Source: Streptomyces kaniharaensis (GTDB lineage: Bacteria; Actinomycetota; Actinomycetes; Streptomycetales; Streptomycetaceae). Taken from it: 64,000 nucleotides of DNA. Below the pieces are notes generated by a model. The model made no database searches. It was given only the letters and a program-made list of their open reading frames with translations, and was not told where the DNA came from. Numbering within the stretch: the stretch's first letter is position 1; every line of letters begins with the position of its first letter. Shown here one piece after another: positions 1-10,992 of this stretch. The stretch is from positions 5,440,001 through 5,504,000 of the forward strand of contig NZ_WBOF01000001.1 in the NCBI RefSeq assembly GCF_009569385.1, read 5' to 3'. A program made the translations under genes and the position numbers.

Positions 1-230
1 GGGTGGAACGTTGACTATTCGGCACAGTGAGAGATTGGACGTTAGTACTGCCTTCGGGCGTGGAACGCGGTCTGGGATCGGCTGTGTCGGGCACGTTGTT
101 GGGTCCTGAGGGAACGGAAACGTTGTCTCAGTGGTTGCCGGCCTCACTTGAGGTGGTCCTTTGGATCATTGAGGGTGGGTGACTGGTCGTTGTTTGAGAA
201 CTGCACAGTGGACGCGAGCATCTGTGGCCA
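1..230 (+). other. 16S-23S internal transcribed spacer (partial)
   Basis: This stretch precedes the conserved 5' end of 23S rRNA and has no tRNA-like sequence, as is usual for streptomycete rRNA operons. Positions 204-220 are exactly complementary to 3349-3365 just after the 23S gene, so the two flanks can form the long stalk that RNase III-type enzymes cut to release pre-23S rRNA. The 16S gene must lie to the left of the window. The role is known for bacterial rRNA operons; the complementarity is seen directly. Confidence 0.85.
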
Positions 231-3345
<3,115 letters not shown>

Positions 3346-3415
3346 AGTTGCTCGCGTCCACTGTGTTGTTCTGAAACAACGACTGCCCTGTCGGCGGGTC
3401 GAATAGTTTCATAGT

Positions 3416-3534
3416 GTTTCGGTGGTCATAGCGTGAGGGAAACGCCCGGTTACATTCCGAACCCGGAAGCTAAGCCTTACAGCGCCGATGGTACTGCAGG
3501 GGGGACCCTGTGGGAGAGTAGGACGCCGCCGAAC
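3416..3534 (+). rRNA. rrf: 5S ribosomal RNA
   Basis: The sequence GTTTCGGTGGTCATAGCGTG starts a standard actinobacterial 5S rRNA. The conserved CCGAACCCGGAAGCTAAG segment and a complementary 3' end (GGACGCCGCCGAAC) follow. It lies about 70 bp after 23S, in the usual 16S-23S-5S order, and is followed by an intrinsic terminator. The ends are accurate to a few bases. Confidence 0.96.
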
Positions 3535-3544
3535 AATCATTCCG

Positions 3545-3577
3545 AAAAACCCCTGATCCACTGGATCAGGGGTTTTT
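3545..3577 (+). terminator. rRNA operon terminator
   Basis: A perfect 15-bp inverted repeat (arms 3545-3559 and 3563-3577) encloses a 3-nt loop, and its 3' arm ends in five T. It sits 11 bases after the 5S gene. The A-start/T-end symmetry lets it act on both strands, which also suits the gene arriving from the opposite side (ending at 3616). Confidence 0.93.
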
Positions 3578-3615
3578 CGCATTTTAGGAGCTTTCCGAGT
3601 ATCCGTGGAGAACGA

Positions 3616-4884
3616 TCAGTTCTGGTCCTGCTCCTGGGACTGCGGTTCCGCCGACGGCTGGGTCTGCGCCGGAGCAGCCGGAGCAGTGGTCGGCGTAGCC
3701 GCTCCAGGGGCGGCGGGGGGTGTTGCCGTGCCCCACTTCGGGCGGCTGAGCCAGCGGCCGGTGGTGTTGTTGGTGAGGCGGGCGACGCCGGTTCCGTCCG
3801 TCCGCATGCTGTAGAGGTCGGCGGTGCCGCCTGCGGGGGCCTGGGCAAAGACGATCGAGCGGCCGTCGGGGGCGTAGGAGGCGGCGCCGTAGAAGGCGTC
3901 GGAGGGGGCGGGCGTCAGGGCGCCGATGGCTGTGCCGTCGGGGTGGACGGTGTAGATGCCGCCGCCGGGGGCGTTGTCAGCACCGGCCGGGTAGGTGGTG
4001 AAGAGGATCTGGGTGCCGTCGGGCGACCAACTGGCCCGGTCACCGGCGCGCAGTTCCCAGGGGGTGAGCTGGCGCAGGCCGGTGCCGTCGGCGCCGACGA
4101 TGTAGACGGCCCTGCTGTTGGCGGGCTGGCCGCTGGCGCCGGTGCGGTACTCGAAGGTGAGCTGTTTGCCGTCGGGGGACCAGCTCGGGTTGCCGACCTC
4201 TCCCGAGTACGGCTTGTCGTTGGTGAGGAAGGTGAGCCGCTGGACGTTGCTGCCGTCCGGTGCCATCAGGTAGAGGTCGGAGTACTGGATCTGGTTCTTG
4301 CCGGCCGGGTCGAGGGCGCCCCAGGAGCGGCTGAATGCGAGTTGCTTGCCGTCGGGCGAGTAGGCGGGGGCGCGTTCGTCCTCGTTGGTGCAGTCGGCTG
4401 TGCCGTTGTCGCAGAGCTGGCCGATCTGCCGCTCGCCCTCGCCGGTCGCGGGGACGGTCCAGAGCCGGGCGCCCCCGGTCTGCGGGTCGGTGCGGTCGAA
4501 GGCGATGGTGCTGCCGTCGGGGGACCAGTCGGGGCGATCGTCGCGGGCGCGGTCGGGCGGCTGGGTGACCTGGCGCTCGCCGGTGCCGTCCGGTCCGACG
4601 GTGACGATGGCGCTGGTGGTGTGGTCGGGGTCCAGATAGGCGCGGCTGACGATCAGGCCGTTGTGCGCGGCCACCGCGGGGGCAGCGGGTGTGCCGGCAG
4701 CGGCCCCGACCGCGTCGGGTGCGGCGGAAGGAGTGTCGGCCCGGATCTCGGAGAGGGGGATCTCGCCCGGTTCGGCGCCGCAGCCGGTGAGCAGGGCTCC
4801 CAGCAGCAGAAGGCCCGCGCCAGCGTTTGCGCGGGTGCGGGTCGTGGTCGTGGGTGACAGCCCTGTGCCGGTCATCCGCGTCAT
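3616..4884 (-). CDS. TolB-like/PD40 beta-propeller lipoprotein
   Basis: Predicted secreted lipoprotein of 422 aa. After a short Thr/Arg-rich n-region come a hydrophobic stretch and a lipobox (LLTGCG), so the Cys should be lipidated and the protein anchored outside the membrane. The body has at least five WSPDG or YSPDG/YAPDG motifs (PD40 repeats), typical of the TolB-type beta-propeller, plus an Asp/Gly-rich linker. The C-terminus is a Pro/Ala/Gln-rich low-complexity tail. The start at 4884 was chosen because it precedes the signal peptide closely; ATG at 4875, with GGAG nine bases upstream, is equally possible. Family members are mostly uncharacterised and may bind ligands or proteins at the envelope. 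It converges on the rRNA operon. Confidence 0.85.
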   Translation of the reverse strand: MTRMTGTGLSPTTTTRTRANAGAGLLLLGALLTGCGAEPGEIPLSEIRADTPSAAPDAVGAAAGTPAAPAVAAHNGLIVSRAYLDPDHTTSAIVTVGPDGTGERQVTQPPDRARDDRPDWSPDGSTIAFDRTDPQTGGARLWTVPATGEGERQIGQLCDNGTADCTNEDERAPAYSPDGKQLAFSRSWGALDPAGKNQIQYSDLYLMAPDGSNVQRLTFLTNDKPYSGEVGNPSWSPDGKQLTFEYRTGASGQPANSRAVYIVGADGTGLRQLTPWELRAGDRASWSPDGTQILFTTYPAGADNAPGGGIYTVHPDGTAIGALTPAPSDAFYGAASYAPDGRSIVFAQAPAGGTADLYSMRTDGTGVARLTNNTTGRWLSRPKWGTATPPAAPGAATPTTAPAAPAQTQPSAEPQSQEQDQN

Positions 4885-5047
4885 CTCCGTCTCCGACCTC
4901 TCCGACTTCCGCTCCGTCGCCGATTCAGGACGAAGGCACCCGAAAGGAGCTGCCACTGTGTCAGACGGGAGGTGTCGGAGGCCGGGCGACACGCGTCGAA
5001 GCGCGTCCGCTCGGTCACACGGAGTAGAGGGAGAGGGAGGGAGGCGC

Positions 5048-5818
5048 TCAGCCCTGGGCGGCGCGGCGCTCAGCCTTGGCGGCGGCCTCCGCCTCGTCCT
5101 CGGCTTCGGCGACCTCCAGGGTGGGAGCGGTGCCGCCGAGGTGGGCGGGCTGCCACCAGGTGTCGTCCGGCCCGGCGGGCTTGCCGGGGTACTCGCGCTG
5201 GGCCTGGTCGAGCATCTCGCCCATCGCGGCCCGAAGGCGCCGGGTGACCATCACGGGCTTGTCGTTCGGTCCCAGGTGGATCGGCTCGCCGATCATGATG
5301 GTGACCGGGACGTGGCGCTTGGTCAGGGTCTTCGGACGGCCCTTGGTCCAGAGCTGCTGAGTGCCCCAGAGGACGACGGGCAGCAGCGGGGCACCGGAGT
5401 CGGCGGCCATCCGGGCGGCGCCGGTCTTGAACTTCTTCAGCATGAACGAGCGGCTGATCGTGGCCTCGGGAAACACCCCGACGACCTCGCCGGCCTTGAG
5501 GGCGCGGACCGCGGCCTCGTAGGCGGGCTGACCGTCGGTGCGGTCGACCGGGATGTGCTTCATTCCGCGCATCAGCGGGCCCGAGATGCGGTGTCTGAAG
5601 ACCTCGTCCTTGGCCATGAAGCGGGTCATGCGCTTGCCGCCGCGGTAGGCGCCGAGGCCGGCGAAGAGGAAGTCCAGGTAGCTGATGTGGTTGCTGACCA
5701 GCACCGCTCCGCCGGTGGCGGGGATGTGTTCGGCACCCACGATATTGATCCGCACGTCGAGCGCGCGGAAGGCGGTGAGTGCGGCGCGGATCACCGGCGG
5801 GTACACGAACTCTGCCAC
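5048..5818 (-). CDS. 1-acyl-sn-glycerol-3-phosphate acyltransferase family protein
   Basis: Membrane-associated acyltransferase (PlsC/LPLAT family), 256 aa from a GTG start preceded by AGGA about ten bases upstream. The catalytic HX4D motif is seen as NHISYLD (His44, Asp49). Further on are the acceptor-binding segment FPEATISRSF and a conserved basic FKTGAARMA block. The family transfers an acyl group to lysophosphatidic acid or a related lipid on the inner face of the membrane. The C-terminus is an Ala/Glu-rich charged tail. Upstream in-frame codons exist, but that stretch has no family resemblance, so the GTG was preferred. The exact substrate cannot be told from sequence. Confidence 0.88.
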   Translation of the reverse strand: MAEFVYPPVIRAALTAFRALDVRINIVGAEHIPATGGAVLVSNHISYLDFLFAGLGAYRGGKRMTRFMAKDEVFRHRISGPLMRGMKHIPVDRTDGQPAYEAAVRALKAGEVVGVFPEATISRSFMLKKFKTGAARMAADSGAPLLPVVLWGTQQLWTKGRPKTLTKRHVPVTIMIGEPIHLGPNDKPVMVTRRLRAAMGEMLDQAQREYPGKPAGPDDTWWQPAHLGGTAPTLEVAEAEDEAEAAAKAERRAAQG

Positions 5819-6057
5819 GGTCAGTCCTGACTTCCACGGGCCGGAGCCCGGTACGGCGGGTCCCGCGCCGTTGCGCGGGAGCCGACCGGAGCACGGCACG
5901 CCGCGGCGGTCACGGGTGATACACGGAGATGATCCCCCGAACGAGTGCCTGCTGTCACGTGAGCGGTGCGGTCGAGCGGATATTCGCCGTATGATCTCCG
6001 TGATGACTTCGGGTGGGAACCTTCCGTGTGCCACCCGCGCGCGCCTCCCGCGGCGAC

Positions 6058-6483
6058 TCAGGCGGCGGTGCCAGGGCGGCCCTGGGCCCGTCGGATCAGC
6101 AGGTACATCTCGCAGCCGAGGCAGTAGCCGAACGCGGCGTTGAGGAAGGCCGCGGCCAGAGCGAAGGCGGTGGCGAGCAGGCCGAGCCAGCTCACCTCGC
6201 TGAGGAATCCGAGGGCGCCGACGGTGGCGAAGACCAGGCCCACGCCCTGCGCGAAGCGCGGCGGGTCTTCGTTCTCGGTCTCGGTCGGCGGCGCCAGCCG
6301 GGGGCGAACGAACGTGCAGTAGAGCCAGCCGTAGGGAGAGACCCGAAGACCGCCGATGGCGGCGAGTGCGAAGACGGCGGCCTGTAAGGCGAGCAGTACG
6401 CCGTTGCCGGTGATCAGTACGGCGGCGAGGACGAGCGAGCTGAGTGCGGCGGCGAACCGGGGTCCGCGGGGATCGATCTGCAC
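6058..6483 (-). CDS. DUF4395 integral membrane protein
   Basis: Predicted membrane protein of 141 aa from GTG, with CGGAG nine to ten bases upstream. It begins with the motif IDPRGPRFAA typical of DUF4395 and has about four hydrophobic segments (roughly residues 10-30, 35-50, 80-100, 105-125). A CLGC pair occurs near the end, consistent with a redox-linked role. It is divergent from a small thioredoxin-like protein at 6703; this pairing recurs in actinobacteria and suggests a joint function in envelope thiol chemistry. The function of the family is not established. Confidence 0.85.
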   Translation of the reverse strand: MQIDPRGPRFAAALSSLVLAAVLITGNGVLLALQAAVFALAAIGGLRVSPYGWLYCTFVRPRLAPPTETENEDPPRFAQGVGLVFATVGALGFLSEVSWLGLLATAFALAAAFLNAAFGYCLGCEMYLLIRRAQGRPGTAA

Positions 6484-6702
6484 GAGGGCTCCGGAAGGGG
6501 CGCGACGGGCGGTGGAAGGGGACGCGTCCGGGCGCGTGTCAGCGACAGCGGGAGGTGGTGACCCGGGCCTGGTCGACGTGGCGGCGCGCGGTGAGCAGCG
6601 GCTGTGCGGGGCGGTCGGAGTCCATCCGCCGATGGTATGTGGCGTGGCCCCGGCGGTCGACCTGCCTGTCGGGGCCGGGGGGCGCTGCCGCAGACTTGGG
6701 GG

Positions 6703-7113
6703 ATGACCGGGTTGGTGGTGTGCATTGTCGCTCTGGCGGCGACCACATTCGGGCTGATGCGGGCGACGTGCGACGGGAGGCTGAGGGTGCGCACCAAGGA
6801 CGGGACGGTTCGGCTGTCGGGGTCGGAGCTGGGCGGGGCGCTGGGGGAGCGGGCCACCCTGGTGCAGTTCTCGACGGCTTTCTGCCAGCCCTGCCGGGCC
6901 ACCCGCGGGGTGCTGGCGGAGGTGGCCGGCATGGTCGAGGGTGTCGCGCACGTCGAGGTCGACGCGGAGGAGCGGCTGGAGCTGGTGCGCCGGCTGGAGA
7001 TCCTGCGGACGCCGACCGTCCTCGTGCTGGATGCCGACGGCCGGGTGGTCCGTCGGGCGGCCGGGATGCCACGCAAGGCGGACGTGATCGCAGCGCTCGG
7101 CGAGGCCGTCTGA
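6703..7113 (+). CDS. thioredoxin-like protein, membrane-anchored
   Basis: A 136-aa protein with an N-terminal hydrophobic anchor (about residues 2-20) followed by a thioredoxin fold. The active site is CQPC in the context FSTAFCQPCRATRG, and the cis-Pro motif TPTVLVLDADG is present. Expected role: thiol-disulfide exchange at the membrane, probably on the extracytoplasmic side. The start ATG follows TTGGGGG; the longer frame upstream lacks similarity. It is divergent from the DUF4395 gene and lies upstream of etfBA, separated by 360 bp. Confidence 0.88.
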   Translation: MTGLVVCIVALAATTFGLMRATCDGRLRVRTKDGTVRLSGSELGGALGERATLVQFSTAFCQPCRATRGVLAEVAGMVEGVAHVEVDAEERLELVRRLEILRTPTVLVLDADGRVVRRAAGMPRKADVIAALGEAV

Positions 7114-7161
7114 GCGCGGATGGCGTCGCGCACGGCTGACAGTCGACAGACAGCCGGCATG

Positions 7162-7197
7162 TAACAGATGACAGCAGACAGATTTCGTCATCTGTTA
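7162..7197. repeat. intergenic palindromic repeat, copy 1
   Basis: An 11-bp perfect inverted repeat, TAACAGATGAC (7162-7172) with GTCATCTGTTA (7187-7197), encloses a 14-nt loop and is followed by TCTGTTCGCC. It shares its core words (ACAGATGACA, AGATTTC, CATCTGTTATCTGTTCGC) with sequences at 18312-18362 and 24945-24990. It is the most degenerate of the three copies. Confidence 0.75.
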
Positions 7198-7318
7198 TCT
7201 GTTCGCCGTTCGCGGCGGGCGGGGAATCTCGCCGCGGATGTGCCGCCCTGTCGGGTGGTGTCGGGGGCGGGCTGGGGCAGGATGGGCGCAGGCGGCGGTG
7301 CGGCCGTCCGGCGTAAGC

Positions 7319-7355
7319 TACTGGCCAGTAGTGAGAACTGCGCTACTGGCGAGTA
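7319..7355. promoter_or_regulatory. double palindromic operator upstream of etfBA
   Basis: TACTGGCCAGTA (7319-7330, perfect, extending to a 14-bp palindrome at 7318-7331) and TACTGGCGAGTA (7344-7355, outer TACT/AGTA arms exact) have centres 25 bp apart, about 120-155 bp before the etfB start. Palindromes of this size and composition are typical of TetR-family sites; actinobacterial fatty-acid catabolism regulators use related TACT...AGTA words. No cognate regulator gene lies next to it, so the regulator is unknown. Confidence 0.6.
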
Positions 7356-7474
7356 TGCTGCCAGGAAGTTCCGGACCGGCACGGGAAACACGCTGCCCGG
7401 AGCGGGTGCGTGCCGCGTTCGCGCCCGCTTGCACAGCCGCAGCCGCCGGACGAGACCAGTACAGGAGACAGGCC

Positions 7475-8260
7475 GTGAGCTTGAGGATCGTTGTCTGTGT
7501 GAAGTACGTGCCGGATGCGACGGGTGACCGTCGGTTCGCGGACGACCACACCACCGACCGGGAGGGCGTGGACGGCCTTCTGTCGGAGCTGGACGAGTAC
7601 GGCGTGGAGCAGGCGCTGCGGATCGCGGAGGCGAACGAGGGCGCCGAGGTGACGGTGCTGACGGTCGGGCCGGACGACGCGAAGGACGCGCTGCGCAAGG
7701 CGCTGTCGATGGGTGCGGACAAGGCCGTGCACGTGAACGACGACGACATCCACGGTTCGGACGTGATCGGGACGTCGGCGATCCTGGCGAAGGCGCTGGA
7801 GCGGACCGGGTTCGACCTGGTGATCGGTGGCATGGCGTCGACGGACGGTTCGATGGGTGTGCTGCCGGCGCTGCTGGCGGAGCGTCTGGGCGTGCCGCAG
7901 GTGACGCTGCTGTCCGAGGTGTCGGTCGAGGGCGGTGTGGTCAAGGGCCGTCGCGACGGTGACGCGGCGACCGAGCTGGTCGAGGCGGCGCTGCCGGCCG
8001 TGGTCTCGGTGACGGACCAGTCGGGCGAGGCCCGCTACCCGTCGTTCAAGGGGATCATGGCGGCGAAGAAGAAGCCGGTGGAGTCGCTGGACCTGGACGA
8101 CCTGGGCATCGAGGCCGACGAGGTCGGTCTGGCCGGTGCGTGGACGGCGGTCGAGGCCGTGGCGGCGCGTCCGGCGCGCACCGCGGGCACGGTCGTCAAG
8201 GACGAGGGCGAGGGCGGCAAGCAGCTCGCCGCGTTCCTCGCCGAGCAGAAGTTCATCTAG
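7475..8260 (+). CDS. etfB: electron transfer flavoprotein subunit beta
   Basis: The small subunit (261 aa) of the heterodimeric flavoprotein that accepts electrons from acyl-CoA dehydrogenases and passes them toward the quinone pool. The protein starts LRIVVCVKYVPD, contains the conserved ADD...GVDGLLSELDEYGVEQALR stretch, and has the typical central TDGSMGVLPALLAE segment. The GTG start at 7475 is preceded by AGGAG. It is followed 45 bp later by etfA, forming the usual two-gene operon, and the dehydrogenases it serves are encoded elsewhere apart from one acyl-CoA dehydrogenase at 46791. A paired operator upstream suggests fatty-acid-responsive control. Confidence 0.96.
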   Translation: MSLRIVVCVKYVPDATGDRRFADDHTTDREGVDGLLSELDEYGVEQALRIAEANEGAEVTVLTVGPDDAKDALRKALSMGADKAVHVNDDDIHGSDVIGTSAILAKALERTGFDLVIGGMASTDGSMGVLPALLAERLGVPQVTLLSEVSVEGGVVKGRRDGDAATELVEAALPAVVSVTDQSGEARYPSFKGIMAAKKKPVESLDLDDLGIEADEVGLAGAWTAVEAVAARPARTAGTVVKDEGEGGKQLAAFLAEQKFI

Positions 8261-8305
8261 TCCCACCCGTTCGCGCATCCAACGATCGATCAGGAGCAAC
8301 GAATC

Positions 8306-9268
8306 ATGGCTGAGATCCTGGTTCTGGTGGACCACGCCGACGGTGTGGTCCGCAAGCCGGCCCTGGAGCTGCTGACCCTGGCCCGCCGCATCGGCGAGCC
8401 GTCCGCCGTCGTCCTGGGCGCCGGTGCCGCCGCTGCCGACATCGCCGCCAAGGCCGGCGAGTACGGCGCGGCGAAGGTGTACGTCGCCGACGGCGCCGAG
8501 TTCACCGACCAGCTGGTCGTCCCCAAGGTGGACGCCCTGACCCAGATCGCGCAGGCCGCCTCCCCGGCCGCCGTGCTGGTCACGTCCTCCGGCGAGGGCA
8601 AGGAGGTCGCCGCCCGCGTGGCGCTGCGCCTCGGCTCCGGCATCATCACCGACGCCGTCGACCTGGAGGCCGGCGACGGCGGTCCGGTCGCCACCCAGTC
8701 GGTGTTCGCCGCGTCCTTCCAGGTGAAGTCCAAGGTCACCCACGGCGTGCCGGTCATCACCGTCAAGCCGAACGCCGTCGCCCCCGAGGCCGCCCCGGCC
8801 GCCGGCGCGGTGGAGAACGTCACCGTCGCCTTCACCGGCAACGCCGCCAAGGTCACCTCGCGCACCCCGCGCGTGTCCTCGGGCCGCCCGGAGCTGACCG
8901 AGGCCGCGATCGTGGTCTCCGGTGGCCGCGGCGTCGGTGCCGCCGAGGGCTTCGGCGTCGTCGAGGAGCTCGCGGACGCGCTGGGCGCGGCCGTCGGCGC
9001 CTCGCGTGCCGCCGTCGACGCCGGCTGGTACCCGCACAGCAACCAGGTCGGCCAGACCGGCAAGCAGGTCTCGCCGCAGCTGTACATCGCGGCGGGCATC
9101 TCCGGTGCCATCCAGCACCGGGCCGGCATGCAGACCTCGAAGACCATCGTGGCCGTCAACAAGGACCCCGAGGCCCCGATCTTCGAGCTGGTCGACTACG
9201 GCGTGGTCGGCGACCTCTTCGCCGTCCTCCCGCAGCTCACCGCCGAGGTGAAGACCCGCAAGGGCTGA
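8306..9268 (+). CDS. etfA: electron transfer flavoprotein subunit alpha
   Basis: The FAD-carrying large subunit (320 aa) of electron transfer flavoprotein. The N-terminal half resembles the beta subunit (AEILVLVDHADG). The C-terminal FAD-binding domain shows SGGRGVGAAEGF, then ...GWYPHSNQVGQTGK...PQLYIAAGISGAIQH, and ends with a DYGVVGDLFAVLPQL segment, all hallmarks of EtfA. CAGGAG lies nine bases before the ATG. It is cotranscribed with etfB and closed by a strong hairpin at 9288-9323. Confidence 0.97.
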   Translation: MAEILVLVDHADGVVRKPALELLTLARRIGEPSAVVLGAGAAAADIAAKAGEYGAAKVYVADGAEFTDQLVVPKVDALTQIAQAASPAAVLVTSSGEGKEVAARVALRLGSGIITDAVDLEAGDGGPVATQSVFAASFQVKSKVTHGVPVITVKPNAVAPEAAPAAGAVENVTVAFTGNAAKVTSRTPRVSSGRPELTEAAIVVSGGRGVGAAEGFGVVEELADALGAAVGASRAAVDAGWYPHSNQVGQTGKQVSPQLYIAAGISGAIQHRAGMQTSKTIVAVNKDPEAPIFELVDYGVVGDLFAVLPQLTAEVKTRKG

Positions 9269-9287
9269 TCCGCCCCGAGCAGACAGT

Positions 9288-9323
9288 GAGGGCGTGGCAC
9301 CGGGTACCCGGTGCCACGCCCTC
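9288..9323 (+). terminator. terminator of etfBA
   Basis: A 36-bp perfect palindrome (18-bp arms meeting at a GGTACC centre) starts 20 bases after the etfA stop. It lacks a T-tract, as is common for streptomycete terminators. Its position between etfA and the next gene argues for termination rather than an operator, though an operator for the acyl-CoA synthetase gene is not excluded. Confidence 0.75.
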
Positions 9324-9398
9324 CGGCGTTTCCGGGGTGGACGCGGGCGGCCCGTAGAGTCGACGGGACACCGTGAGAGAGATGGCGAGGACGCGAGC

Positions 9399-10814
9399 AT
9401 GGCACTGCTGACGGCACTTCAGGGCGATTTCGGGGATGCCGCCGACGCGCTGCGGATCGACGGGCGGGCGCTCTCGCGGGAGGAGCTGCTGGGCGCCGCG
9501 ACCGCCGTGGCCGACCGGGTGGCCGGGGCGCCCGCGCTCGCCGTGCTGGCCCGGCCGAGCGCCGAGACCGTCACCGCAGTGGTCGGTGGGCTGCTGGCGG
9601 GCGTGCCCGTGGTGCCGCTGCCGCCCGACTCCGGGCCCAAGGAGCGTGAGCACATCCTGCGCGACTCGGGGGCCGCGCTGCTGGCGCACGCCGTCGGGGA
9701 TGCCCCGGTGGGCGGGGTCGAGGGGCTGCCCGTCGACCTGACGGAGCGTTCCGCGACGACGTACGCCGAGCCGGCCGGGGATGCCACCGGGTTCGTCCTC
9801 TACACCTCGGGCACCACCGGTGCGCCCAAGGGCGCGGTGATCCGCCGCGAGGCCGTCGCCGCCGACCTGGACGCGCTCGCCGCCGCCTGGCAGTGGACCG
9901 CCGAGGACACCCTCGCCCACGGCCTGCCGCTGTTCCACGTCCACGGCCTGCTGCTCGGCGTGCTCGGCGCCCTGCGCACCGGCAGCAAGTTGGTGCACAC
10001 CGGGCGGCCCACGCCCGAGGGGTACGCGGCCGCGGGCGGCAGCCTGTACTTCGGCGTGCCGACCGTCTGGTCCCGGCTGGCGGCCGACCCGGAGGCGGCG
10101 GCCCGGCTCGCCTCGGCCCGGCTGCTCGTCTCCGGCAGCGCGCCGCTGCCCGTCCCGGTGTTCGAGAAGCTCGCGGCCCTGACCGGGCGTGCCCCGATCG
10201 AGCGGTACGGGATGACGGAGTCGCTCATCACCGTCAGCACCCGGGCGGACGGCGAGCGCCGGCCCGGCAGTGTCGGCCTGCCGCTGGACGGGGTGCGCAC
10301 CAGGCTGGTCGGGGAGGACGGCGCGCCGGTGCCGTCCGACGGGGAGAGCGTCGGGGAGCTGCAGGTCGCCGGCCCGACCCTGTTCTCGGGCTACCTCAAC
10401 CGGCCGGACGCCGACGCCGAGGCCCGGACGGCGGACGGCTGGTTCCGCACCGGCGATGTCGCGGTGATCGGCGAGGACGGTTTCCACCGGATCGTCGGCC
10501 GGGCCTCGGTGGACCTGATCAAGAGCGGCGGCTACCGGATCGGCGCGGGCGAGGTGGAGGCGGCTCTGCGCGACCACCCGGCGGTCGCGGACGCCGCCGT
10601 GGTCGGCGCGCCGGACGAGGACCTCGGACAGGCGATCGTCGCGTACGTCATTGCGGACGCTCCGGTGACGGGGGACCAGCTGACGGCCTTTGTCGCGGAG
10701 CGGCTCTCGGTGCACAAGCGTCCGCGGCGGGTCGTCCTGGTGCCCGAACTCCCCAGGAACGCCATGGGAAAGGTGCTGAAGAAGCAGCTGCTCGCGGAGG
10801 CCGGGAAGCGGTGA
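9399..10814 (+). CDS. acyl-CoA synthetase, malonyl-CoA synthetase (MatB)-like
   Basis: Adenylate-forming enzyme of 471 aa. The phosphate-binding loop YTSGTTGAPKGAV and the motifs YGMTE, WFRTGD and GRASVDLIKSGGYRIGAGEVE (hinge and core A8) are all present, and the catalytic Lys is in the terminal segment NAMGKVLKK. Overall wording, including WQWTAEDTLAHGLPLFHVHGL, closely follows streptomycete MatB-type malonyl/methylmalonyl-CoA ligases, so a short dicarboxylic or short-chain acid is the likely substrate (inferred). ATG at 9399 is the first start after the etfA hairpin. Such enzymes supply extender units or recycle free acids. Confidence 0.85.
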   Translation: MALLTALQGDFGDAADALRIDGRALSREELLGAATAVADRVAGAPALAVLARPSAETVTAVVGGLLAGVPVVPLPPDSGPKEREHILRDSGAALLAHAVGDAPVGGVEGLPVDLTERSATTYAEPAGDATGFVLYTSGTTGAPKGAVIRREAVAADLDALAAAWQWTAEDTLAHGLPLFHVHGLLLGVLGALRTGSKLVHTGRPTPEGYAAAGGSLYFGVPTVWSRLAADPEAAARLASARLLVSGSAPLPVPVFEKLAALTGRAPIERYGMTESLITVSTRADGERRPGSVGLPLDGVRTRLVGEDGAPVPSDGESVGELQVAGPTLFSGYLNRPDADAEARTADGWFRTGDVAVIGEDGFHRIVGRASVDLIKSGGYRIGAGEVEAALRDHPAVADAAVVGAPDEDLGQAIVAYVIADAPVTGDQLTAFVAERLSVHKRPRRVVLVPELPRNAMGKVLKKQLLAEAGKR

Positions 10815-10992
10815 TGAGGGGGCGTCGGATCCCTCGGCTGTGACGTCACCTCACTCTGATGAACTGTTCGGTTCTCACCCTTCGTGACCCTTCCTTTGGC
10901 GCACTTCGCTGCGCGCTGTGAGCGGGCGTGTGCCTAACGTGACACGCAGGCAGAACCGAAGCCGCTTCGCGGCAGTGAAGGAAGACAGCAGC

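Larger units (their letters stand above)
7114..7474. other. intergenic region before etfBA
   Basis: No gene was recognised here. The stretch carries a repeat-family palindrome at 7162-7197 and, closer to etfB, two spaced TACTGGC-type palindromes at 7319-7330 and 7344-7355. The rest is GC-rich sequence without a clear coding pattern. It is presumably the promoter and control region of etfBA. Confidence 0.6.

Noticed and set aside
3433..4857. A 474-codon plus-strand frame crossing the 5S rRNA
   Set aside because: It runs through the 5S gene and terminator and is the mirror of the lipoprotein gene, with Gly/Val-rich nonsense composition.
10815..10992. A ydaO-type c-di-AMP riboswitch upstream of the NlpC/P60 gene
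   Set aside because: Such riboswitches often precede actinobacterial wall hydrolases, but the conserved core was not seen in this short leader.
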